This document shows positions 60,601 through 64,000 of a stretch of 64,000 bases of DNA, one piece after another. Source of the stretch: Opisthorchis felineus (lineage: Eukaryota > Platyhelminthes > Trematoda > Opisthorchiida > Opisthorchiidae); contig SJOL01004118.1 of assembly GCA_004794785.1 (NCBI GenBank), positions 87,052-151,051 on the forward strand, written 5' to 3'. The notes beneath the pieces are model-generated. The model saw nothing but the letters and a program-made list of their open reading frames with translations. It was not told the origin of the DNA and ran no database searches. How positions within the stretch are numbered: position 1 is the first letter of the stretch; every line of letters begins with the position of its first letter. The translations under genes and the position numbers were made by a program.

Positions 60601-62860
60601 ACCAAAGCAGTTGTTTACCAAATTTACAGTCGGTATAAAATATCAGGTTACATGATTAACAGGGGGAAACGTTATTGAACCCGGTCCAAAAGTGGGTACT
60701 TTCTGAGGTATCCCACCATTTACATTAGTAAGCACCAAAAAATAGCATCCTGTTAAAAGATTCCAACAAATTCTACAAAAGTTTTGTTTTTAGGTTTATT
60801 CACGAGTCCACGAATACAAACATCAGATCAGCCACGGCAATGAAGAACGTGTTCCAGCTGTGTACAGGTTTCACCCCTATAACCCATGTATTTTATAAAC
60901 ATGTCTGTTTTCGCACCAGTGTTTTTGACCGCGTGACAATGAAATATTATGGGAGAGCACTAATGACGCCATTAAGAAAGTGATACGGATCGAGGTTTTA
61001 TCATGCTGAAACGTCAAAACTCGGACTTGTTTTCCACATAAAAATTGGAAGGAAGTGATATTTAGGCGTCCTGATTTCTCCAACGAATACAATCGAACGA
61101 CAGTACCTTCAGCTGGGTTCCAGGTGAGTCTCCCGAAAAACCAAATTGGTTTGCAAATGAGTGTATTTCGCTAATTTCGTGCAATTTGGGTTCGAGTAGA
61201 ACATAATGTTGGCGTAAACTGGGAGACTGCGCCGATCTGATGAGCCCAAGGAAGGGGGAAACGAGCCATGGGCTGTCGAAGAGTTTTGAGTAACTTTGTG
61301 AGTAGTTTCCTCTATGAGCTCGTCATTGATATTTACGTGATGAATGGAAAGGATTAGCCTATCAGTGACCAAAGACGACTAGAAGTTAAAATAATCGGAC
61401 TTGGATTGTCATTATTGCCCTATTTCCCCATATTGTGTATCGGTAACTGAGAGGAGCTTAAAGCCATCTGAACAGGGTAGGCAGTGACTACTACAGTAAA
61501 CGCTGATTTGAGGAGAATGGCGAGCGATAATCAGTTAGCCTCGCAATTATTCACAACTATTATTCTCCCAACAAACATTGGAAAACAAGTCTTAGGTCTT
61601 TTCGAGGGTTGGCTCCCGAAGAAATAAATGAACTTCGAGCTTGTTGTTCACTCTTAGGGACCCCATGACTGCTTTTCAAAAATGCCCAAAGGTAATCTAT
61701 CATTGGCATTCACGGGGATTTAAAAATATGCCTGGTTGTTTGCAATACTCCTCCAGCTTAATAAGCGTTCACCGACACCCCATTGCGTTGGACAACCTGT
61801 AGTCTGAAATCATGGGCTTTCACTTATACAGAAACACGTCCATCGTATGCTTCAACCGATCGGTTCTATGCCATTTCGCTTTTTATTTGAGATCACATCG
61901 CTCTGTGTAAAGCGCAGTTAGTCAGTCTCCTGTGTCGAACGTGAAAAGCAAACATGTGGTCACACATGAAGTTGGTGGTTTGATGTCTATCGGTCGTTTC
62001 GGCAGTAGTCCCGGCCCCAGCACAGGAGAGGGGATGATGATGCTCGTGGTAATGTGATTTATAACGTATCCAGTAGATGTCTAGCTTAGATATAACCTTA
62101 AGTGATAAACTGTATTTTGGCGCAATGATGAGAAAGGGAACATCAAAATGGGTTGGAACGATCGATTGAAGCACGATTCAGAACATTGCAAATCCCATAG
62201 TTCAAAAGTACATTTTACTGTCGTGGCTAGGAAGCTGAAGGCCCTCAGCAAAACTACCACAATCCACTTCCAATCCAGTTTGAATATGCAACCCATCTCG
62301 ATACGCATACTAATGCTGGATGGTCCTTATGTAACTTTTGATGAGTATCTACGTTGTTAAACCATACTAATGGTGGCAGGTCAATATGTTCTACCAATCG
62401 TAACGAGAACGACATAAATAGACAGGACCGTCGAGAAAATCTCAATTTAAAGCATACAAAACACGCTAAACTGAGCGTTAGCCTGTCTGAGTGAACACAC
62501 AAGGACACTCCGAAGAGGCGAAACATAAACACAGCTGTGAAACCAGTCAGAACTAACAGATCACGAGAAACTCACAATGGTTACGATACTCTCGAGCTTG
62601 TCAGTCCCAGTGGAAGACCAATGTATCAACGGTGAACAGATAAAGCGTAGCAGGTGATCCATCAGTAGACCACACAGGAGATGATCAGGTTGCGAATAGC
62701 ATACCGCTTCCAGTAGGTAGTTCTGTAGTTGATCTGTTGGGAGTTTAGGAGGACTCAGTATACTGCCCACCGGAGCATTCGTTTCTGCCTCATCCAAAAC
62801 AATTCCAAAAGTTTTGAGCAACATGGCAACGAAATTCTTCAGCAGATGGATATCACGTGT
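18430..62860 (-). CDS. MMS19: MMS19, iron-sulfur cluster targeting HEAT-repeat protein (partial, 15 exons found)
   Basis: MMS19 is the adaptor of the cytosolic iron-sulfur targeting complex (with CIAO1 and CIAO2B/MIP18). It docks recipients such as XPD, primase, polymerases and helicases (known for the family). Exons, 5' to 3' on the minus strand: 62860-62576, gap, 51312-51237, 49668-49371, 49295-49201, 43932-43783, 42596-42431, 39313-39101, 37147-37004, 34724-34679, 33220-33155, 30298-30130, 28323-27880, 22843-22770, 22108-21881, 18639-18430. All proposed joins share a compatible phase. Recognition rests on motifs recalled from vertebrate MMS19: [27 protein letters not shown].....[10 protein letters not shown], and the end block [19 protein letters not shown] corresponding to LDDKKRLVRKEAV. 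The whole protein is predicted alpha-solenoid. N-terminal exons lie right of the window; one or more exons between 62576 and 51312 are missing from the model. Confidence 0.88.
18640..21880 (-). other. Last MMS19 intron
   Basis: Contains the SINE at 21396-21585 only. Other open frames (19646-19965 +, 20091-20288 -) lack motifs and splice context. Confidence 0.65.
21396..21585 (-). mobile_element. tRNA-derived SINE
   Basis: A minus-strand copy with B-box side ggattcaaaccacgg, A-box side cactgaaccatctcgag, the family body and a short tagtagtaat tail. It lies in the last MMS19 intron, about 300 nt downstream of the donor of the exon at 21881. Confidence 0.88.
21881..22108 (-). CDS. MMS19: MMS19 exon ([19 protein letters not shown])
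   Basis: This exon has 76 codons, phase 0 on both sides, with acceptor TTTTCGCATTCAG and donor TGCGCG|GTAAGT. It begins [20 protein letters not shown] and contains [15 protein letters not shown]. It matches the pattern of the vertebrate LLLEALSCPDCVVQLSTLSCLQPLL repeat just before the C-terminal block. Confidence 0.87.
22756..22769. repeat. (CA)n microsatellite at a splice donor
   Basis: A cacacacacacac run that, on the minus strand, forms the GTGTGTGT donor of the MMS19 exon ending at 22770. Length change here would alter the intron start but not remove the GT. Confidence 0.85.
22770..22843 (-). CDS. MMS19: MMS19 exon ([20 protein letters not shown]), donor inside a GT repeat
   Basis: This 74-nt exon reads [20 protein letters not shown] then HLKE, aligning with the vertebrate NYLKGLSHVLNRLPKPVLLPEL block. 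The acceptor CTCCCTTCATTCCAG is strong. The donor is AAAGAG|GTGTGT and lies at the start of a GTGTGTGTGTGTGTGCG run, so the splice site is embedded in a microsatellite. Phase 1 in and phase 0 out fit both neighbours. Confidence 0.85.
23713..23757 (-). ncRNA. Hammerhead ribozyme copy 1 (type I)
   Basis: On the minus strand: CTGATGA, CCCC, CAAGAA, GAGC, GAAA, CCGGTT, GTGGGC. The two core boxes are intact. Stem II has lost a pair, the cleavage triplet is GTT instead of GTC, and stem I pairs only partly (AACTAC with GTGGGC). Activity is probably reduced. It lies just left of the LINE in an MMS19 intron. Confidence 0.75.
23806..23822. repeat. (CA)n microsatellite
   Basis: A run of about eight CA units (cacacacacacacacac) in an MMS19 intron, 50 nt past hammerhead copy 1. 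No other function is visible. Confidence 0.85.
24049..25110 (-). pseudogene. Reverse transcriptase C-terminal part, 353 codons open
   Basis: The uninterrupted frame carries RT motif B ([12 protein letters not shown], residues about 29-40), the catalytic motif C ([14 protein letters not shown] at residues 73-76), the thumb-side block [13 protein letters not shown], and the downstream [20 protein letters not shown] and [19 protein letters not shown] region typical of fluke endonuclease-RT elements. It stops at CTGAATGAG-type sequence near 24049. Upstream motif A sits in another frame, so the enzyme could not be made from this copy. Confidence 0.9.
26353..27012 (-). pseudogene. Endonuclease domain relic of the LINE
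   Basis: This frame contains [20 protein letters not shown], a degraded form of the endonuclease opening N.RTL motif, then [18 protein letters not shown] with the catalytic-Glu type SE.R motif, and [20 protein letters not shown]. The sequence diverges before the conserved YAP and GD.N motifs, pointing to an internal deletion. It belongs to the same element as the RT segment downstream. Confidence 0.82.
27880..28323 (-). CDS. MMS19: MMS19 exon ([20 protein letters not shown])
   Basis: At 444 nt this is the largest exon in the window. The acceptor is TTATCGGTACAG; the donor is TTAAGAG|GTTTGT. It contains [20 protein letters not shown] (vertebrate CRSQAFTLLLWVTKALVLRYHP), [19 protein letters not shown], and [19 protein letters not shown] (vertebrate IMFRQRFFTDNVPALVQGF). 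A weaker internal donor, TCT|GTTAAG at 27896, is not needed once the exon at 22843 is included. Confidence 0.87.
29650..29775 (+). repeat. Single copy of the foldback repeat arm
   Basis: The sequence cgctgatgatgtctccttga, tggtgacactg, ccaagctcgaccaacaaact and ctacccatatttcgcaacat matches the right-arm side of 59905-60018 (gctacctatattccacaaca). It lies in an MMS19 intron, upstream (in + coordinates) of the exon at 30130. The open frames here derive from the repeat. Confidence 0.55.
30130..30298 (-). CDS. MMS19: MMS19 exon ([17 protein letters not shown])
   Basis: The acceptor is AATCTCTCATTTTCAG; the donor is GATTCAG|GTAAAC. The exon encodes [20 protein letters not shown] and [20 protein letters not shown]. 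The A.A.ASVLNK segment matches the vertebrate STAAAKCFAGLLNK motif, a strong anchor for the family. Phase 0 in, phase 1 out (G+AC gives Asp). Confidence 0.9.
31159..31203 (+). ncRNA. Hammerhead ribozyme copy 2, damaged core
   Basis: On the plus strand: CTGATGA at 31166-31172, ACCC-CAAAGAA-GGGT stem II with a compensatory A-T pair, then GACA in place of the invariant GAAA, CCGGTC and GTGAGC. The core change should abolish cleavage. The leader box at 31050-31140 belongs to the same repeat. Confidence 0.72.
33155..33220 (-). CDS. MMS19: MMS19 exon ([20 protein letters not shown])
   Basis: This 66-nt exon, phase 0 on both sides, has acceptor GTCCTTACTTTCAG and donor GATCG|GTAAGT. It reads [22 protein letters not shown], parallel to the vertebrate RRLIALLMAFVCSLPRN helix, and leads directly into [18 protein letters not shown]. 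Confidence 0.82.
34679..34724 (-). CDS. MMS19: MMS19 short exon ([15 protein letters not shown]), tentative
   Basis: This 46-nt segment is bordered by acceptor TTTCTATTCTACTAG and donor CAGTCA|GTAAGT. It encodes [15 protein letters not shown] with phase 2 in and phase 0 out, exactly bridging the neighbouring exons. It is too short for a family match, and the vertebrate protein is roughly 40 residues longer here, so a further exon may be missing. Confidence 0.5.
35550..35733 (-). mobile_element. tRNA-derived SINE, older copy
   Basis: A minus-strand copy with more substitutions than the others. Recognisable pieces are tagctgccatgtcgcccgaa, aggttgcccaagcct, ggtttgaaccacggacc and gaccactgagcaatcttgag. 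It lies in an MMS19 intron. Confidence 0.82.
37004..37147 (-). CDS. MMS19: MMS19 exon ([20 protein letters not shown])
   Basis: The acceptor GTGCCGTTGTTCACAG is strong. The exon reads [20 protein letters not shown], then [20 protein letters not shown]. The entering phase (one base completing Arg) fits the exon at 39101. The exit is uncertain: the only donor before the in-frame TGA is ATATG|GTCGTG, a poor match to consensus, though it gives a phase compatible with the exon at 34724. Confidence 0.7.
39101..39313 (-). CDS. MMS19: MMS19 exon ([19 protein letters not shown])
   Basis: The acceptor is AGCAGTTTCCAG; the donor is GATAG|GTGAAT. The exon encodes [36 protein letters not shown] and [18 protein letters not shown]. 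It corresponds to the vertebrate LQALSAVSTHPSIVKETLPLLLQH region by helix pattern and position. Phases 2 in, 2 out. Confidence 0.83.
40407..40613 (-). pseudogene. Penelope-like element reverse transcriptase relic
   Basis: The minus strand reads [13 protein letters not shown], then [20 protein letters not shown] and [14 protein letters not shown]. This is the order SPL..AD.FM, Y.RYVDDT, F...HP.I.FT.E.E typical of Penelope-like RT motifs B, C and D. An in-frame TGA lies directly upstream and the frame ends at YVSR, so only about 68 residues survive. It is about 0.8 kb from the tandem hammerhead unit, and Penelope-like elements are known to carry hammerheads in their terminal repeats. Confidence 0.75.
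41405..41447 (+). ncRNA. Hammerhead ribozyme copy 3, all core elements intact
   Basis: Stem I strand GCCTAC (41405-41410), CTGATGA (41411-41417), stem II GCCC-CAAGAA-GGGC (41418-41431), GAAA (41432-41435), CCGGTC (41436-41441, with predicted cleavage after C41441), stem I strand GTGGGC (41442-41447). GCCTAC pairs with GTGGGC over six pairs including one G-U. Stem III, ACC/GGT, has no loop nucleotides, so it should work best as a dimer. This is the copy most likely to be active. Confidence 0.88.
41712..41754 (+). ncRNA. Hammerhead ribozyme copy 4 (tandem partner)
   Basis: The layout is identical to copy 3, 307 nt downstream in direct orientation. GCCTAC, CTGATGA (41718-41724), GCCC-CAAGAA-GGGC and CCGGTC|GTGGGC are intact; GAAA is changed to GAAG at the base that pairs with U of the cleavage triplet, leaving a possible G-U pair. 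Cleavage is predicted after 41748 if tolerated. Confidence 0.85.
42431..42596 (-). CDS. MMS19: MMS19 exon, charged insertion
   Basis: The acceptor is CCAGCTGCTACAG and the donor is TGTGTAG|GTATCG. The exon reads [20 protein letters not shown] then [20 protein letters not shown]. Phases 1 in and 2 out are exactly what the flanking exons require; skipping it would break the frame. The vertebrate protein has only a short linker here, so most of this exon is extra. Its MMS19 membership rests on position and phase rather than on a direct motif match. Confidence 0.68.
43427..43469 (-). ncRNA. Hammerhead ribozyme copy 5, damaged core
   Basis: On the minus strand: GGCTAC, CTCATGA (G to C in the CUGAUGA box), GTTCCAAGAAGGGT, GAAA, CTAGAC, GTGGGC. 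The core mutation and lost stem III pairing should inactivate it. The leader box lies at about 43500-43600 in the same orientation. Confidence 0.7.
43783..43932 (-). CDS. MMS19: MMS19 exon ([20 protein letters not shown])
   Basis: The acceptor is TACCTTTGCAG; the donor is TTAATAT|GTAGGT. The exon encodes [20 protein letters not shown] and [17 protein letters not shown], matching the vertebrate SQSCRVAALEA..TLAALYP helix pair. Phase 1 in and phase 1 out. Confidence 0.85.
44268..44468 (-). mobile_element. tRNA-derived SINE with (TAA) tail
   Basis: This minus-strand copy keeps the whole body and a clear taataataataag tail at 44268-44282. The A-box side reads ctactgagccatctcgcc. A hammerhead repeat (44532-44576, same strand) follows about 60 nt away. 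Confidence 0.9.
44532..44576 (-). ncRNA. Hammerhead ribozyme copy 6, damaged core
   Basis: On the minus strand: CACCTAT, TTGATGA (C to T in the first core box), GCTCCAAGAGGGGT, GAAA, CCGCTC, GTGGGC. The leader box (caaactgatttgcaaatgag in plus orientation) is at about 44605-44625, with gttgaatctcccgtgaag just before it. Probably inactive. Confidence 0.72.
44640..49200 (-). other. Large MMS19 intron, right part
   Basis: Contains the SINE at 47941-48121. The stretch 44640-47940 shows no supported gene or repeat. Confidence 0.6.
47941..48121 (+). mobile_element. tRNA-derived SINE
   Basis: A plus-strand copy: agatagctcagcagttaagg (A box), gtggttcgacccc (B box), atctcgactgctcccgtcta, acaacctggcaatacc, a partly deleted 3' body, and a gattattattactattag tail. 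It sits in the long MMS19 intron between 49201 and 43932. Confidence 0.88.
49201..49295 (-). CDS. MMS19: MMS19 exon ([15 protein letters not shown])
   Basis: The acceptor is TTTTCTTTTTAG; the donor is ATTGAAG|GTATGT. The exon reads [20 protein letters not shown] and [11 protein letters not shown]. The [10 protein letters not shown] segment is close to the vertebrate LELAVGHLYR block, one of the best single anchors for the MMS19 call. Phases 2 in and 1 out fit both neighbours. Confidence 0.88.
49371..49668 (-). CDS. MMS19: MMS19 exon ([17 protein letters not shown])
   Basis: The acceptor is TTGCATTCTTTCAG; the donor is ATGCG|GTATGT. The 298-nt exon encodes amphipathic helices: [56 protein letters not shown]. 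It starts with two bases of Gly and ends with two bases of Arg, completed by the next exon 75 nt downstream. Confidence 0.85.
50678..51142 (-). other. Open frame inside an MMS19 intron, unassigned
   Basis: A 154-codon minus-strand frame with runs such as [20 protein letters not shown] and [20 protein letters not shown]. An internal AATTTCAG|GTATTT could be a donor. The flanking MMS19 exons (51237 and 49668) join directly in phase, so this is not needed for MMS19; it may be a cassette exon, a fossil or chance. Confidence 0.25.
51237..51312 (-). CDS. MMS19: MMS19 exon ([20 protein letters not shown])
   Basis: This 76-nt exon has a strong acceptor (CTGTTTTCAG) and donor (CTCAG|GTAGGT). It reads [20 protein letters not shown] then SAQTS, corresponding to the vertebrate WPSAKLLQAAAGAS helix. 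It begins in phase 0 and leaves one base that forms Gly with the exon at 49668. Confidence 0.78.
54140..54215 (+). repeat. Leader fragment of the hammerhead element, no ribozyme
   Basis: The sequence aacgagagactcagctgagt, then cccgtgaaaaccaaattgat and gcaaatgagagtatttgtcg is the leader that precedes the ribozymes at 41700 and 61231. The following sequence is unrelated, so this copy is truncated before the hammerhead. Confidence 0.65.
55783..56130 (-). CDS. Unidentified candidate exon with a CxxC pair
   Basis: The minus-strand frame opens after TAA near 56130 and reads [40 protein letters not shown], then [20 protein letters not shown]. An alternative start is the acceptor CTGTTAATTAACAG at about 56070. 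The ITCELC motif could pair with TCQKCC in the segment at 56363-56520 as a split zinc ribbon. The protein is not recognised. It shares the MMS19 strand but shows no MMS19 motif. Confidence 0.33.
   Translation of the reverse strand, partial: HNLPWQTFITCELCRNRLLINRDLPTRFRIPLPSPVLRLLEEEKTRSDTRPCRLIMLLVDWNFADILTYFVSVHAGAAKFFVSFKANAPAICDSHVMKLYDGRQPQLEFFHIVTN
56363..56700 (-). CDS. Unidentified candidate exons with a CxxC pair
   Basis: Two overlapping minus frames look coding. One at 56700-56511 reads [20 protein letters not shown] and [20 protein letters not shown]. The other, at about 56516-56395, reads [35 protein letters not shown] and ends at CAG|GTTTAC. The switch between them would need an intron or frameshift. 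With 55783-56130 this may be one broken or split gene. Confidence 0.3.
57865..57923 (+). CDS. Unidentified candidate internal exon ([19 protein letters not shown])
   Basis: This 59-nt segment is bordered by acceptor tttgttttcacggtag and donor AACATG|gtaaga. It encodes [19 protein letters not shown] with phase 1 in and 0 out. The frame stays open downstream to 58121. The opposite strand is also open over this interval, so the coding strand is uncertain. No family recognised. Confidence 0.3.
58621..58800 (+). CDS. Unidentified small open frame, 59 codons
   Basis: The frame runs from ATG at 58621 to TGA at 58798 and reads [20 protein letters not shown], then [20 protein letters not shown] and [16 protein letters not shown]. 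The composition is protein-like, and two good donors lie inside (ACTG|gtaaat at about 58680 and GCAAG|gtgata at about 58796), so it could be an exon. No family recognised; it lies antisense in the long 5' MMS19 intron. Confidence 0.33.
   Translation: MGSGRSKTEEDFQDYTTFDTGKFHTARSHLLEVLASNGNKLEFRGMVTDGRANILNIAR
59820..59981. repeat. 60-bp inverted repeat with 42-nt loop (foldback repeat)
   Basis: The left arm 59820-59879 (tggttgttggtctgtttgcc ... caccaatcg) is the reverse complement of the right arm 59922-59981 (cgattggtggtgaaacgttt ... ctaacaacca) with about five mismatches. The loop is 59880-59921. Transcribed, it would form a long hairpin. Single-arm relatives occur at 29650-29775 and 63580-63660. 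Confidence 0.9.
61231..61273 (+). ncRNA. Hammerhead ribozyme copy 7, altered cleavage site
   Basis: On the plus strand: GCCGAT, CTGATGA (61237-61243), GCCC-AAGGAA-GGGG, GAAA, CGAGCC, ATGGGC. Both core boxes are intact but CCGGTC is replaced by CGAGCC, removing the UH cleavage triplet. The stem I ends ..GAT/ATGGGC keep some pairing. The leader box is at 61110-61215. Confidence 0.72.
62576..62860 (-). CDS. MMS19: MMS19 exon, N-terminal HEAT region
   Basis: On the minus strand the acceptor is TTTCCAATCATCAG and the donor is ACCATT|GTGAGT. The exon has 95 codons in phase 0 at both ends. It opens [20 protein letters not shown] and contains [10 protein letters not shown] and DKLESIVTI, which align in order with the vertebrate SRDYSLGPF, PPPNDPHGI and KLDSLQTL blocks. 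It is the most upstream MMS19 exon found in the window. Confidence 0.8.
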
Positions 62861-63227
62861 CTGATGATTGGAAATAGTGAATGAGATTCAGCTAACCAAT
62901 GGGAATTTTTTTTAATATGATTATATTCATTAGGAAACCTATACAGTCGACAAATTAACCTAAAAATTGCACGACACAGACAGGCCAAGACGAACGATGG
63001 AACTGTGAAACAGGATATCATGACGGTGGAACCAACTCTAGATCGGTATCTACTGGCAAAACGGCAGTGCCAGTACCTGAGTTCATTAGAGAGCTTGTCT
63101 AATTTCAGGAAACAAGGAAAGAGAAAGTAGAAACTGCGGCAACACCTTTCGCCATTAGGCATGAAACGCAACCTCTACCGTGCGTGTTGGGTCTGCTCTG
63201 ACACATCAAACAAGACGATTGATTACA

Positions 63228-63891
63228 ATGGCTCTGGTTTTCAAGTTACGTGACCGACAGTCATTTAGCCAAATTATTGAGCGTCACACAGGGCCAGCCG
63301 TAAGTAAACACAAAAACCGTTGATATGAACTATCATTGTTTATGCCCTTGCTGTGGTCTCATTCCACTAAACAGAAGCAGTGGCTACCGACTGGCATCAG
63401 TGAAATTGTCGCTGTTGGTGTTGCTATGTGTGGGGTAATAGTTTGACTGATCGGTCAGACCGGGTATTAGCCCCCCCCCTCCATAAAGAATGATGTCTAT
63501 GGCATTACCGAGCCCTGTAATCGGGATTTAATCAGTGTTGTTGGGTGTATGGGATTTTCTTTGCTTCAACAACGTGCTGGTGATGTCGCCTCAACTGGTG
63601 ATGAAACATCTGGAACCAAATTCCTCAGCTCAGCGAACAAACTAACGGCCACATTACATAAAAAAGCGTTTGCTTCAGTCATGGTTGACAGAGGGTGTAT
63701 CCTACATAGAAGTCGAAGCTCTTGCTGTCAAAAAACCTCAATGGCGCTTAGAACACCAAGGTTATTTAACAGTTTATGGAGAGGCCGATCTACCCATAAA
63801 AGGACAAGTGAACGCGTCAGCAAAACTACCGTGTAAAAAAATGTATCATCCTAAATGCACTACTCAAATTGTTCGAAGTAGCAACCAATAA
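63228..63891 (+). CDS. Unidentified two-exon candidate gene (about 94 aa)
   Basis: Exon 1 (63228-63299) starts at ATG and reads MALVFKLRDRQSFSQIIERH TGPA, ending at a good donor GCC|gtaagt. Exon 2 begins after tttgcttcag at 63679 in the same phase (0) and reads SWLTEGVSYIEVEALAVKKP, then QWRLEHQGYLTVYGEADL, to TAA at 63889-63891, which overlaps an AATAAA signal. Residue composition is protein-like. I do not recognise the family. It could instead be the start of a longer gene continuing right with a different second-exon donor. Confidence 0.42.
63580..63660 (+). repeat. Single copy of the foldback repeat arm
   Basis: The sequence gatgtcgcctcaactggtga, aacatctggaacc, ctcagcgaacaaactaacgg is related to the right arm at 59922-59981. 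It sits in the putative intron between 63299 and 63679. Confidence 0.5.
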
Positions 63892-64000
63892 AGCACCAAC
63901 CTGACTGGAGTACGCATGAACCAAGCCCGTGAGACACGACCGGGTCAGCTTGTCGAGTTTATGTGAAATCGATTTGTTGGCCTACGTAAAAAGAGGAGGA

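Larger units (their letters stand above)
51313..62575 (-). other. Very long MMS19 interval with a missing exon
   Basis: Vertebrate MMS19 has roughly 85 residues between the blocks encoded at 62576 and 51312, so at least one phase 0 exon should lie here but was not recognised. The interval also holds hammerhead copy 7, a leader fragment, the foldback repeat and several unassigned splice-bordered open segments. 52300-53600 and 59000-59800 contain only unsupported frames. Confidence 0.55.

Noticed and set aside
1..64000. CRISPR array, prokaryotic operon or phage content
   Set aside because: No regularly spaced identical repeats; the exon-intron structure is eukaryotic throughout.

Overview
The window looks like nuclear DNA of a flatworm, most likely a digenean trematode. 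The sequence shows short exons (46 to 444 nt) with GT..AG borders, separated by introns of up to several kb that are packed with retroelement debris. A tRNA-derived SINE, a non-LTR retrotransposon, a Penelope-like fragment and hammerhead-ribozyme repeats are interspersed. No operon, ribosome binding site or bacterial feature was seen. The species assignment is inference from gene style and repeat types.

Two conserved genes lie tail to tail. On the + strand, seven phase-compatible exons (3421-13182) encode the C-terminal half of a PP2A regulatory subunit of the B'' family (PPP2R3, PR72/PR130 type), including two EF-hands and the conserved segment that follows them; the 5' exons lie outside the window or were not found. 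On the - strand, fifteen exons between 62860 and 18430 encode most of MMS19, the HEAT-repeat adaptor that delivers iron-sulfur clusters to DNA repair and replication enzymes. Its N-terminal exons are beyond the right edge, and at least one exon between 62576 and 51312 was not found. Intron phases agree at every junction proposed, which is the main support for both models. About 5.2 kb separates the two 3' ends.

The introns hold several repeat families. (1) A SINE with a tRNA-like head occurs in seven near-complete copies plus one fragment. (2) A non-LTR endonuclease/reverse-transcriptase element lies at about 24049-27135 (-), broken upstream but with a 353-codon open RT part; the 5' end of a second copy is cut by the left window edge. 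(3) A repeat family carries hammerhead ribozymes, with seven ribozyme copies of which two form a 307-bp tandem pair (41405-41754). (4) A Penelope-like reverse transcriptase relic lies at 40407-40613 (-), next to that tandem pair. (5) A foldback-type repeat at 59820-59981 has related single copies at about 29650 and 63580. The SINE body and the 5' region of the non-LTR element share a block of about 48 bp.

The right 8 kb contains a few splice-bordered open segments on either strand that could not be identified (57865-57923, 58621-58800, 63228-63891 on +; 55783-56130 and 56363-56700 on -). The most interesting system is the hammerhead-ribozyme retroelement family, especially the tandem pair with intact core, a self-complementary stem III and an adjacent inverted copy of its own leader.
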